From Myroides guanonis (GTDB taxonomy: Bacteria > Bacteroidota > Bacteroidia > Flavobacteriales > Flavobacteriaceae), in assembly GCF_900114085.1 (NCBI RefSeq), contig NZ_FORU01000005.1, positions 124,001 to 188,000 on the forward strand: a stretch of 64,000 nucleotides of DNA, in the 5' to 3' direction. Both the position numbers and the translations under genes were made by a program. This document shows, one piece after another, positions 1-7,620 of the stretch. The first letter of the stretch is position 1; every line of letters begins with the position of its first letter. Below the pieces are notes generated by a model. That model did not search any database. It was not told the DNA's origin and worked only from the letters and a program-made list of their open reading frames with translations.

Positions 1-172
1 GCCTTAAACCTTTTAAGTATAAAGCCCCTACAATAGCTCCCGCACTAGTGCCGGCTAATTGATTGATAGAAATTCCTTGCTCTTCTAAAAAGTGAAGTAC
101 TCCTGCATGTGCAATACCTTTGTAGCCTCCCCCAGAGAGGGCTAGTCCAATAGATGTTTTGGCTTCATTCAT
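1..172 (-). CDS. Patatin-like phospholipase, N-terminal part (cut by window edge)
   Basis: This reads leftward from an ATG at 170-172 and runs off the window, so only about the first 57 residues are present. Near residue 13 there is a glycine-rich SGGGYKG motif (oxyanion hole of the patatin fold), and further on GTSAG, the GxSxG nucleophile elbow carrying the catalytic serine. Those two motifs in this order and spacing identify the patatin-like lipid acyl hydrolase family. There is no signal peptide, so the visible part suggests a cytoplasmic or membrane-associated enzyme of the RssA/YlbK kind. The catalytic aspartate lies outside the window. It is divergent from the next gene. The substrate cannot be inferred. 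Confidence 0.85.
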   Translation of the reverse strand, partial: MNEAKTSIGLALSGGGYKGIAHAGVLHFLEEQGISINQLAGTSAGAIVGALYLKGLR

Positions 173-205
173 TTGTTTGAAATCAATTTCGTTTTGAAAA
201 AAATG

Positions 206-213
206 TATCTTTG
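206..213 (+). promoter_or_regulatory. -7 promoter element TATCTTTG
   Basis: TATCTTTG matches the Bacteroidota housekeeping sigma consensus TAnnTTTG and sits 21 bases before the ATG at 235. No convincing TTG -33 element is seen at the usual spacing. The element overlaps the beginning of the longest possible reading frame, which supports the ATG at 235 as the true start. Confidence 0.5.
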
Positions 214-234
214 ATTTTGTTAAAAATACTACAA

Positions 235-837
235 ATGAAAAACATAATTGTATCAAGTCTAGAAAAAAGTAAAAGTTATCCTGATTATAGAACTTTTGTA
301 AGTGAAGCACTTCAAAATAATCCTCAAAAATTGGAGATTGAGGATACTATGTTACCTTATGCGACATTGAATGAAACTCGTCTTAAGAGGTTGGATAAGA
401 CCACTCAAATAGGCGAACAGTCTGCTCTTAAAATACAAGAACTGAAAAAATCGTATATCTGGTTGGTGATCACAGAAAGCTGGTGTGGTGATGCAGCTCA
501 GTGTTTACCGATACTTAATAAATTGGCGGAGCTTTCAGATTTAATAGATATGCGTTTGGTTTTTAGAGACCAAAACTTAGAGTTGATGGACTTGTTTCTA
601 ACAAATGGTGGTAGAGCAATTCCAAAACTATTGGTTTTAGATCCGGAGACTAAAGAGGTGCTGAATCACTGGGGACCACGTCCTGCTGGTGCGGTTGCTT
701 ATGTAGAGAATTATAAAGCTACGCATGGTGCTTTAGATGAAGCTGGGAAAGAGGGCTTGTTTAAATGGTATAATGAAAACAAAGGAGAGCAAATTGAAGA
801 AGAAGTTGTTGCAATGATGCTCGACTTAGATAAATAA
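235..837 (+). CDS. Thioredoxin family protein (Thioredoxin_9-like)
   Basis: A 200-residue cytoplasmic protein of the thioredoxin superfamily. The segment near residues 74-100 reads as a beta strand followed by ESWCGDAAQC, with C84 and C90. This is the WC(G)DxxxxC pattern of the Thioredoxin_9 group, where the second cysteine is displaced relative to CxxC. A later IPKLLVLD segment supplies the cis-proline of the fold. The frame is open from 211, but that start overlaps the promoter element, so the ATG at 235 was chosen. The DinB-like gene follows after 33 bases and may be co-transcribed. A redox role is inferred from the fold; the partner is unknown. Confidence 0.8.
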   Translation: MKNIIVSSLEKSKSYPDYRTFVSEALQNNPQKLEIEDTMLPYATLNETRLKRLDKTTQIGEQSALKIQELKKSYIWLVITESWCGDAAQCLPILNKLAELSDLIDMRLVFRDQNLELMDLFLTNGGRAIPKLLVLDPETKEVLNHWGPRPAGAVAYVENYKATHGALDEAGKEGLFKWYNENKGEQIEEEVVAMMLDLDK

Positions 838-870
838 AAACAACACTAATTAAATAATTATTACAGTATT

Positions 871-1365
871 ATGAGTATTAAACAAAGTTTATTGATTGAG
901 CTAGAGAGAGAAAGTGATAACACTTTGAGAATGTTAGAACGTTTAGAAGGTGCTGACTTTTCATGGAAGCCACATCCTAAATCGATGTCGCTAGGAGCTT
1001 TAGCCAACCACATAGTTGAATTACACGATTGGATGTCTTTAGTGATAACTCAATCAGTTCTAGATTTTCAAAAAGACTACGCTCCAATGAAATTGGAGGA
1101 TGTGTCTAGTTTGTCAACTGTTTTGAAAAGCAGTGTAGCTGAAACAAAAGATATTATCGAGAATTTGGATGAAGCATTATTGTTTGAAGATTGGACATTG
1201 CAATCTGGAGATTATGTGATTATGACTGCACCAAAAATAGCTGCGATTCGTTTTGTGGTAAATAACCACTTAATTCATCACAGAGGACAACTTTCTGTCT
1301 ATATGAGATTATTGGATATTCCAGTTCCTGGAATCTATGGGCCTTCGGCTGATGAACAGCAGTAA
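871..1365 (+). CDS. DinB-like four-helix metal-binding protein
   Basis: A 164-residue all-alpha protein with the DinB/DUF1572-type signature. H47 lies in a LGALANHIVE helix, and a C-terminal NHLIHHRGQLSVYMRLL stretch carries H133, H136 and H137. In this superfamily a histidine from the second helix and two from the HxxxHRGQ motif bind a divalent metal. Length fits the family (about 150-170). No signal peptide or membrane segment. Members include damage-inducible proteins and thiol-dependent transferases; which applies here cannot be told. It ends just before a strong bidirectional terminator. Confidence 0.85.
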   Translation: MSIKQSLLIELERESDNTLRMLERLEGADFSWKPHPKSMSLGALANHIVELHDWMSLVITQSVLDFQKDYAPMKLEDVSSLSTVLKSSVAETKDIIENLDEALLFEDWTLQSGDYVIMTAPKIAAIRFVVNNHLIHHRGQLSVYMRLLDIPVPGIYGPSADEQQ

Positions 1366-1372
1366 TTTTTAA

Positions 1373-1421
1373 AAAGTCGCAATGCAACTAGTAAATGAAA
1401 ACACAGTTGTATTGCGACTTT
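1373..1421. terminator. Bidirectional intrinsic terminator
   Basis: A 17-bp stem (1373-1389 with 1405-1421, one G-T wobble) encloses a 15-base loop. A-rich and T-rich flanks serve both directions. It sits between the convergent DinB-like and TPR-HTH regulator genes. Confidence 0.85.
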
Positions 1422-1437
1422 TAATATCGTATTTGGT

Positions 1438-3168
1438 TTAATTTGATTGATTTTCTAGCTTTTGAAAACTTTCTAGTAGATCGTCAAATTGATTTCCATA
1501 TTTTTTTCTCATGCGCTGTTTACTCTTTTTAACAGCTTCATTCGTTATCCCTAGTGTATTCGCGATTTGTGTATTGTTAAGACCTAGAACATGAAGCATG
1601 ACCATTCGTAGGTTGGATTCGGTTAAGTCTGGCAATTGGTCTTTAATAGCGTTATAGACAATGTCTTTTTCTGCGATAAAAGAATTTTTAAAGTTACCCC
1701 AATTTTCATCTGTCATCAAATGAGAATTTAATAGATCTTCAATTCCTGTTTTTTGCTTTTGAAGGCTCGTGGACAGGTTGGCTTTTTTTAGGTTCTTTAA
1801 TTCTTTTTGTAATTGTTTTATCTGTATATTCTTTTCTTCTAAATACTGTTGGTAAGAGCTTAAAGACTGTGTTGTTTGATTGAGATGTGTTTCTGCTTCT
1901 GATTTTTCTCGTTGAAATGTGGCAATCATTTCATCTAATTCATGAACTTGAATTTTTGATTTCTTTCGATTTGAAATATATAAGTAAATAAAAATTCCAA
2001 GGATTCCTATAAAAGACAAAGTTGCATACCACATTGTGTTTTTTGCTTTGCTTAGTTTTGAACTACTAGATGACAATTGCCATTTTATTTGTTCGTTCTG
2101 AGCTTGCCATTTCAATTGGTTTACTTTGTCTTCACTTTCAGTATCTGATATCAATGAAGATAATTCATCCAAATGTCTTCTAATTGAAATTTCTTCTTGA
2201 GTGTTGTTAAGTTGTTGTGCGATTTGTAGCAGTAACTTATATATATCGTATTCGTAGCCTTTTAGGTATTCTTTCGATTGGGCATAATCCAGTGCCTTGT
2301 GCAATTCAAGAGAAGCGTTTTCAAGTTCTTTGGTTTCTATTAAAAGTGTACCCAAGTGGATTCGAGCATACATTGAATTCCTACCTTCTTGAATTTTATC
2401 TGATATTTCAATGTCTTCTTTTAATAATTTTTTAGCAAGTTTTAAATCACCTAGTTTTCTATGTAATAGTCCAAGTTCACCAGTTGCTTTAGCGTATTGC
2501 AGTTCATCGTTGTTTTGTATTGCCACTTTTCTACTTTCTTCTAAATAGTATTGAGCTTGTTGATAGTCGTCAGAAATCAAGTAATTACAACCCAGAGAGA
2601 ACAGAATAGAATTGTATTCGGAGCAAGTTGTTTCGCACCACTGTAAGGCTTCTTTTAATAAGGCTATAGCAGTAGGATAATTTTTTATCGTTTGAAAGAA
2701 GTAAGCATTCTTTTTATAAACAGAAGCTTTCTCGGGTACAATTTGCGAATTTGAATTTTCTAATGCCCTTGTGGTTTTATTAAAGTAAGTCAGAGCTTTT
2801 TCATATTGATTATGTCTATAGTAGTAAAAGCCTAATTGGGTTTCAATCCAAATTAAAAAACCTTCGTCCTTGTTTGATTTTGCTAAAGAAAGAGCATCGT
2901 TATAAAGAGATACTATTTTAGGGTCTTGTTTGTCTATTTCATCAATGTAATACTCAGCCATAAGGGCATTGTAGAGGATCTGATAGGTTGATTCATTCTC
3001 TTCTTCGGTATTCTCGAGCAGGTAGTTTTTTAAAGCTATGGTGTCTGTGAATTGACGTGCTTCTACTAAGATCTTATCCCATTTTGAGGGAGTGAATCTG
3101 AAGGCCATAGATTGTTGAGGTATGCAAATAGATAGTACCAGTAAGAGAATTAATTTCTTAAGAGGCAT
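1438..3168 (-). CDS. TPR-repeat membrane regulator with C-terminal LuxR/sigma-like HTH
   Basis: A 576-residue protein. An N-terminal signal sequence (about 1-22, ending QQSMAF) is followed by tetratricopeptide repeats from about 60 to 330, then a single membrane segment (about 379-398) with a basic stop (SNRKKSK). Next come a long coiled coil (about 405-475) and a C-terminal helix-turn-helix (about 515-556, LTESNLRMVMLHVLGLNNTQ then ANTLGITNEAVKKSKQRMRKK). The arrangement suggests a periplasmic TPR sensor linked across the inner membrane to a cytoplasmic DNA-binding domain, a one-component design common in Bacteroidota. It shares its layout and the DWxxF/ENWGNF-type linker before the HTH with the protein at 5546-7312. 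The target genes are unknown. Confidence 0.8.
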   Translation of the reverse strand: MPLKKLILLLVLSICIPQQSMAFRFTPSKWDKILVEARQFTDTIALKNYLLENTEEENESTYQILYNALMAEYYIDEIDKQDPKIVSLYNDALSLAKSNKDEGFLIWIETQLGFYYYRHNQYEKALTYFNKTTRALENSNSQIVPEKASVYKKNAYFFQTIKNYPTAIALLKEALQWCETTCSEYNSILFSLGCNYLISDDYQQAQYYLEESRKVAIQNNDELQYAKATGELGLLHRKLGDLKLAKKLLKEDIEISDKIQEGRNSMYARIHLGTLLIETKELENASLELHKALDYAQSKEYLKGYEYDIYKLLLQIAQQLNNTQEEISIRRHLDELSSLISDTESEDKVNQLKWQAQNEQIKWQLSSSSSKLSKAKNTMWYATLSFIGILGIFIYLYISNRKKSKIQVHELDEMIATFQREKSEAETHLNQTTQSLSSYQQYLEEKNIQIKQLQKELKNLKKANLSTSLQKQKTGIEDLLNSHLMTDENWGNFKNSFIAEKDIVYNAIKDQLPDLTESNLRMVMLHVLGLNNTQIANTLGITNEAVKKSKQRMRKKYGNQFDDLLESFQKLENQSN

Positions 3169-3211
3169 GTCGCGTAGTAAAAGGTGAATTGAAATTCTTG
3201 TTAGTTACTTA

Positions 3212-3219
3212 CAAAAGTA
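3212..3219 (-). promoter_or_regulatory. -7 promoter element TACTTTTG for the regulator gene
   Basis: On the minus strand TACTTTTG matches TAnnTTTG and lies about 45 bases upstream of the regulator's ATG at 3168. This would give a leader of roughly 35-40 bases. No clear -33 element was found. Confidence 0.45.
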
Positions 3220-3382
3220 TATAAAATTATGATTTATAAGTGAGATAATTTGTGAATTTGCGAATTTGTTGATTTGGTTATTAGTGAATGCGGTTATTCG
3301 TTTATTTGTAAATAGGCTATGAAGCTAATTCGTTGATTTGAAGATAAGCGAAGAGGTTAAGGAGGCAAAGCAGTAGTTTGTC

Positions 3383-3403
3383 ATTGCGGGACTGATCCGC
3401 AAT
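3383..3403. repeat. Small CATTGCGG...CCGCAAT palindrome
   Basis: ATTGCGG at 3383-3389 pairs with CCGCAAT at 3397-3403 around a 7-base loop, in the context GTCATTGCGGG...CCGCAATCT. From general knowledge this resembles the short GTCATTGCG...CGCAATC intergenic palindromes scattered through many bacterial genomes. Only one copy was seen in this window. Confidence 0.5.
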
Positions 3404-3592
3404 CTTATAGATAAGAAGTTAGGGATGGAAATGTGTTGAAAGGAAGTTAGGTAAGAGGATTGAGTGAATAAATTCGTTAAATTGAGGTTAGACAATAGCA
3501 GTTATGGAAAAATAGATTTCTACCAACTCCAATTATATTTATATACTAAAAAAGTAACACTAAATTTCAATGGATGATTATAATGATCTCGT

Positions 3593-3634
3593 TTGATATA
3601 ACTTGATATAACTTGATATCAAATGATTTCATTT
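3593..3634. repeat. 10-bp tandem repeat running into palindromes
   Basis: TTGATATAAC occurs at 3593-3602 and 3603-3612, and a third partial unit begins at 3613. The third unit is the perfect palindrome TTGATATCAA (3613-3622). It is followed by the 7-bp inverted repeat CAAATGA-TT-TCATTTG starting at 3620. The unit length equals one helical turn, so a protein-binding array is possible but unproven. Confidence 0.5.
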
Positions 3635-3696
3635 GATTTATTTTTATTTATAAGTTGCTTAAAATCAGATAATTGTTTTTTATTAAAAGTGCTTTG

Positions 3697-3787
3697 TTCG
3701 GGAGTTCTTCGGGGATTTCCAGTGTTTACTTGGGTTAGAGGCCCGTTTTCCGAACAAGACCCAAACAAGACCCGAAGGAAACTGGAA
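3697..3787. repeat. Inverted TTCGGG-unit repeat block
   Basis: On the left arm TTCGGG units recur with 11-base spacing (3697 and 3708). On the right arm the complementary units CGAACAAGACC, CAAACAAGACC and CCGAAGGAA run in the opposite sense. The outer TTCCAGT and ACTGGAA (3781-3787) are also inverted. This is a GC-richer island in AT-rich surroundings and resembles a degenerate intergenic repeat element. It is not coding despite an open frame across it. Confidence 0.5.
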
Positions 3788-3821
3788 TTAGGAGACAGAA
3801 ATTTGGTGATAGGAGACCGAA
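3788..3821. repeat. Paired TAGGAGACnGAA motifs
   Basis: TTAGGAGACAGAA (3788-3800) is followed by ATAGGAGACCGAA (3809-3821), a direct repeat with 21-base offset. A related ACAGGAGACTGAG lies at 5253-5265, on the far side of the lipoprotein gene. Confidence 0.45.
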
Positions 3822-3852
3822 AAGGGCAAAGCGAATAGCAACGAAGTTTTGT

Positions 3853-3896
3853 AAAAAAGGGTTGATGTCTATTTATTTAGATTTCATCCCTTTTTT
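3853..3896 (+). terminator. Hairpin with T-run, possible terminator
   Basis: AAAAAAGGG (3853-3861) pairs with CCCTTTTTT (3888-3896), with further partial pairing of GATG/CATC inside. No gene immediately upstream on either strand clearly needs it, so it may be a leftover of a decayed gene. Confidence 0.5.
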
Positions 3897-4225
3897 GGTT
3901 GCTATCAAAAGCTTGGATTAGGGTTGGATAAAGTGTGTAATGTTTAGTCAAGGTCACTGAAAGTCCACTAAAGGTCTACAAAACATGTGGAGGTTGAGTG
4001 GACTTTAAGTATAGTTTTGAAAGAGGTATGGTCCTTTATAGTAGGAGTATTTGTGATGTAGATTTGATGTTGAGAGCTATTAATGGATGGGATTTGAGCT
4101 TTTTTAAGCAATGATGATTTTTGAATGTCAATTCAGTATTACATTCATTGAAAAGATTACATTTGATGTTTAAAAATAGTAATATCAGTATTGTAACTGA
4201 ATTAGGAAATAAAAGTATCAATTGA

Positions 4226-5152
4226 ATGTTTGTGTTAACTAAGAAAGCGAATCAAGGTAATTTATATTTTATTATTGGAATATTGTTTTTATTGTTTAGT
4301 AGTTGTAATGATTCTAGAATAGAACAAAAGTTTTTTCAAAATGGAAAGTTAGAAGACGAGATTTTTTATGAAAACGATATTATTACTAAGCGAAAAATCT
4401 ACTTTGATAGTGGTAATTTGAGGAATGCATTGTATTATTTGGAAGATAATACTGTGGTTGATACATTATTTGACTATTATGATACGGGTGAGAAGTATGG
4501 AGATTTTGCAAGGAAGTATACTAAATCAAATGATACAATTGAATTAAAAAGCGGGAAATATCGTCGTTATGATTTGAAAGGAAATGTTATGATAGATGGT
4601 TTGTCTTATAATGGAGAACGAATAGGTTGGTGGAAATATTATAATGAAGGAGTCTTAGAAGAAATGAAATATTTTTATCAGAAAGGTGATTCCAAGAATA
4701 AGTATAATCAATATATGAAATTTGACAGTGTTGGTAATATAATAGAGTCCAAAAGTGAATATTTTGAAATTACATTGCCAGATACTCTTTATGTAGGAAA
4801 AAGTGCGGGTACATTAAAATTAAAAAAGAGACTGAAAGAGTGTTCCGATACGAATATATGTATAGGATATGATTTAAAGCCTGATTATAGTAATATTTTA
4901 GAATGTAAGGTGGACACATTTTATTCTAAAGATAATGACGGTTTTTTTGGAGTTACTTTTGAGACATCTGGAAAATATACAATACGTGGTTTTGTTTACG
5001 AAGTAAACATGGAATTAAAAAATGAAAATAAAACATTATTGTTAGAAGAGGATGAAAGACCTTTTGAAAAGGAGTTTTATGTTGTTGATAGACCAGACTC
5101 AATTTCAAAAGAACGAGTTATGAGATATGATATTAAAAGAGTAAAGAAGTAG
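4226..5152 (+). CDS. Putative lipoprotein with MORN/YwqK-like repeats
   Basis: A 308-residue protein with a lipoprotein signal: a hydrophobic stretch IIGILFLLFSS ends at C27, followed by N-D, so lipidation and export are expected. Residues about 30-170 contain repeated aromatic-Gly units (FFQNGKLEDEIFY, YFDSGNLRNALYY, YYDTGEKYGDF, YNGERIGWWKYYNEGVLEE) typical of MORN_2 or YwqK-like proteins. The rest is unrecognised and Lys/Glu/Asp-rich. YwqK-type names mention antitoxins, but nothing here supports that. The gene stands alone between repeat-bearing intergenic regions and two related TPR-HTH regulators. Its AT-rich composition and setting suggest an accessory gene. Confidence 0.7.
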   Translation: MFVLTKKANQGNLYFIIGILFLLFSSCNDSRIEQKFFQNGKLEDEIFYENDIITKRKIYFDSGNLRNALYYLEDNTVVDTLFDYYDTGEKYGDFARKYTKSNDTIELKSGKYRRYDLKGNVMIDGLSYNGERIGWWKYYNEGVLEEMKYFYQKGDSKNKYNQYMKFDSVGNIIESKSEYFEITLPDTLYVGKSAGTLKLKKRLKECSDTNICIGYDLKPDYSNILECKVDTFYSKDNDGFFGVTFETSGKYTIRGFVYEVNMELKNENKTLLLEEDERPFEKEFYVVDRPDSISKERVMRYDIKRVKK

Positions 5153-5545
5153 AGGCTTTAGATATTAATTAAACCAACAACCAATCCCAACCCTCTTTAT
5201 TGAGACCGTTGGGATTTGTCATTTAAAGTAGTAAAAGAAACCTTTTTAGGGGACAGGAGACTGAGAATTGGGGAATGACAATAAACTTAGTTTTTAAAAG
5301 AAGTAATTTTTTTAAAGTTTGAATATTATATTGTCATTTTGAGATTATGCTCTGTTTTATTGTATAAAACAATTGAATATAGTAAGAAGAGTTTTGTATT
5401 AATAGGGACAACAATATTATATTTACAGCTGTATAATTGTTTTTTATTTTTGAATAATCATTTTTCATTGAATTATAACCTCTATTTAGAAGTGACCTTG
5501 TATGTGAAATGAATATTTTATAATTAGTGTTGAGCGTAAATTAAA
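5153..5545. other. 393-base intergenic region with a weak hairpin
   Basis: AATCCCAAC (5183-5191) pairs with GTTGGGATT (5208-5216) shortly after the lipoprotein stop. It is a possible terminator, though no long T-run follows. A GGAGAC motif at 5253-5265 echoes those at 3788-3821. The remainder (5280-5545) is very AT-rich, shows no clear promoter match and presumably carries the promoter of the regulator at 5546. Confidence 0.5.
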
Positions 5546-7312
5546 ATGTTTAAAATGTTTAACAGAAGTTCTTGGATTAAATATGTTGCTGTAATACTAA
5601 TTCTTCTTATTGGTCTTTTTTTTGTTTGGACGCAGTTTGAGCAAAAGGAATTTTCTAAGAATGAAGCGGGGTTTATTGAATATGCGGATGTTGATTCTAT
5701 ACTAAATTTAGATAGTCGAATTGTCGACAACAAAATCAAAGAGCTCAGTGCTAAGGTTTCTAACTCTAATTTAGGAACGGATCAAGCTAATTTGTATTTC
5801 TATAAGTTAAAAAAAGCAATGAAAGCTGGACAGTTGGACAGTGTTCCATTCTTTATTGAGAATGGGGTTGCTCATGCGAAGTTGCTGGATAATGAAGCTT
5901 TGTTATTTAATTTTAAAAGAACTGCAGGATATTATTATTTGCAAACTAGTCAATATGTGAAAAGTTTAGAAGCTTTTCAAGAGGCTTTAACTTATACTAC
6001 AGAGAAGGATGAGGTTAAAAATGCGCATATCTTTATGGGTATGGCGGGTATTTATTATTATCTGGATGATTTAGACCAAGCTATTTATTTTTGTGAAGCG
6101 GCTTTTAACGTTTTTGAAAAGCTGAAGATTAAAAGCGGTATGTCTTCTTATTACGGTAATATGGCTGGTATTTATGCAGCTAAAGGTGAAGACGATAAAA
6201 ACGCAGAATTTATTAAGAGATCGCTGTTGATTTCCAGTGAGTTAAATGATTCGATTACAATTACGATTAATCTTAATGCTCTTGGGGCTTTAGCTCTTAA
6301 AAATAAGGACTTCACAAATGCGCTTTCTTATTTCGATAAAGCATTTCTTATCGCATCAAAAATTAATAATGGCAACCTACAGTCTGATATACTTTGTAAT
6401 TATGGTGAAGTTTACGAGCAGAAGGGGAATTTAGATAAGGCTAGCGATTACTATAATCAAGCCAACAATATAGAAGGAAACACCTCTTTACGTACGAAAA
6501 TGATACGTCTATATGCCTTAGCTCGTATATCGGAATTAAAGGGAGATTATAAACTAAACAGCAGTTATTTAAAAGAGTATTACTCTTTGAGCGAACAGGT
6601 AAAAGGTAGCGGGGTAACTCAAAACATCGAAAAGCTAAAGTGGGAAAATCTTTTGAGAGAACAAGAGCTAAAACAGCAATTGGAAAAACAGCGTTTTGAA
6701 TTTAAGTCCTATTTGTATATTGCAATTACCTTCTTAGCCCTTTCACTCATTGCATTGTTTTATTCTATGTATAAGAATAAAAGTAAGTCACTGAAGATAT
6801 ATTTGTTGGAAAACGAAAATCTAGAAGAGGTGATTCGAGTGGAGAAGGAATTAAAGAATGTACAAGAGAAAGCCCATGAACAGGAATTAGAAGTTTTAAA
6901 TAAGGAGTTAACTTCCCTCAATATCTTAATGCTTACTAAGAATAACTTTGTAAGTGAATTGAAAGACATCATATCTAAAAGTAAAAGTGAACCAAATCCA
7001 ACAAATGTTTTAAATAGTATTAGACATTCTGTGAATAGGTTGTCTAATGTTGAACAGGATTGGGGGCAATTTCAGCAAGTATTCCAAAAAGTTCATCCCG
7101 AGTTTTTTAATACTATTCAAAGTAAATTCCCTTCAATAACGAAAGGTGAACTTCGAATTTGTGCTTATATTAAAATCAATATGTCTAACAATGAAATGGC
7201 ATCTCTTTTGAATGTCGAACAGCGAAGTATTATCACAAATAGATATCGAATTCGTAAAAAAATGGATTTAGATGCAAAGTTAAATTTGGATGAATTTATA
7301 CAATCTTTGTAG
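5546..7312 (+). CDS. TPR-repeat membrane regulator with C-terminal HTH, upstream of the adhesin
   Basis: A 588-residue protein with an N-terminal hydrophobic segment (about 12-29), TPR repeats (about 85-350, for example YYYLQTSQYVKSLEAFQEAL and NYGEVYEQKGNLDKASDYY), and a membrane segment (about 389-408). A coiled coil (about 410-460) and a C-terminal HTH follow (about 527-575, LRICAYIKINMSNNEMASLL then VEQRSIITNRYRIRKKM). It is a paralogue in layout of the 1438-3168 protein, but keeps the N-terminal segment as a likely uncleaved anchor. It lies directly upstream of, and in the same orientation as, the giant adhesin, separated by 308 bases with 11-bp direct repeats. Control of the adhesin is an inference from position. 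Confidence 0.8.
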   Translation: MFKMFNRSSWIKYVAVILILLIGLFFVWTQFEQKEFSKNEAGFIEYADVDSILNLDSRIVDNKIKELSAKVSNSNLGTDQANLYFYKLKKAMKAGQLDSVPFFIENGVAHAKLLDNEALLFNFKRTAGYYYLQTSQYVKSLEAFQEALTYTTEKDEVKNAHIFMGMAGIYYYLDDLDQAIYFCEAAFNVFEKLKIKSGMSSYYGNMAGIYAAKGEDDKNAEFIKRSLLISSELNDSITITINLNALGALALKNKDFTNALSYFDKAFLIASKINNGNLQSDILCNYGEVYEQKGNLDKASDYYNQANNIEGNTSLRTKMIRLYALARISELKGDYKLNSSYLKEYYSLSEQVKGSGVTQNIEKLKWENLLREQELKQQLEKQRFEFKSYLYIAITFLALSLIALFYSMYKNKSKSLKIYLLENENLEEVIRVEKELKNVQEKAHEQELEVLNKELTSLNILMLTKNNFVSELKDIISKSKSEPNPTNVLNSIRHSVNRLSNVEQDWGQFQQVFQKVHPEFFNTIQSKFPSITKGELRICAYIKINMSNNEMASLLNVEQRSIITNRYRIRKKMDLDAKLNLDEFIQSL

Positions 7313-7512
7313 TTTATCCTTGTAAGGTTAAGAAGTAGGTATGTCTTTTTTTAACATATTAGTCTTTTTTGTGTTTGTCTAATCGGATCTGTGTTTTTAG
7401 AAACCCAAAAATCTTCTAAAAGGGTCTTGTTTACTTTAAAAACTCCAAATTTGAGTGTTTTTATTTTTAATCACCTGATTATCTTCTGATTGTTTAAAAG
7501 TTAAAAAATATC

Positions 7513-7534
7513 TGTCTACTATTTGTCTACTGTT
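7513..7534 (+). promoter_or_regulatory. 11-bp direct repeat, candidate regulator-binding site
   Basis: TGTCTACTATT (7513-7523) is immediately followed by TGTCTACTGTT (7524-7534), 10 of 11 positions identical. One-turn spacing is typical of sites bound by tandem HTH domains. It lies 18 bases upstream of the -7-like TAGGTTTG, near where the -33 element would fall. Confidence 0.4.
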
Positions 7535-7551
7535 AATTGTTGTTCTTTAAC

Positions 7552-7559
7552 TAGGTTTG
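7552..7559 (+). promoter_or_regulatory. -7 promoter-like element TAGGTTTG
   Basis: TAGGTTTG matches TAnnTTTG and would place transcription start about 50 bases before the adhesin ATG. No clear -33 TTG is present at the usual distance, which would suit an activator-dependent promoter. Confidence 0.35.
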
Positions 7560-7620
7560 GGGTAGTTTAGCCAAGTTTGGTACTAGGTGCTAAATCTATA
7601 TTAACCAAAAATTAACTACA

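Larger units (their letters stand above)
3169..4225. other. 1.06-kb repeat-rich intergenic region without a convincing gene
   Basis: The stretch contains low-complexity GAATTTG-rich sequence (3240-3350), a small CATTGCGG palindrome, a 10-bp tandem repeat, a block of inverted TTCGGG units, two GGAGAC motifs and a terminator-like hairpin, each listed separately. The only open frames (71 residues at 3623 and 61 at 4036 on the minus strand) have repeat-derived or compositionally unlikely products. It looks like decayed accessory DNA beside the lipoprotein gene at 4226. Confidence 0.6.
7313..7620. other. Control region between TPR-HTH regulator and adhesin
   Basis: A 308-base non-coding stretch. 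It holds an 11-bp direct repeat (listed separately), another TTTGTCTA at 7374-7381, a TAGGTTTG -7-like element at 7552-7559 and an A-rich leader just before the adhesin ATG. No strong terminator after the regulator gene was seen, so read-through is possible. Confidence 0.5.

Noticed and set aside
3623..3838. 71-codon open frame across the repeat block
   Set aside because: The product is translated repeat sequence (TTCGGG units and GGAGAC motifs), with no domain, signal or credible start context.
4036..4221. 61-codon minus-strand open frame just before the lipoprotein gene
   Set aside because: Low-complexity AT-rich product, no motif and no promoter element; likely chance.
4226..5152. Reading the MORN/YwqK-like lipoprotein as an antitoxin
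   Set aside because: The name is a database label for such repeats; there is no toxin gene beside it and the protein has a lipoprotein signal.
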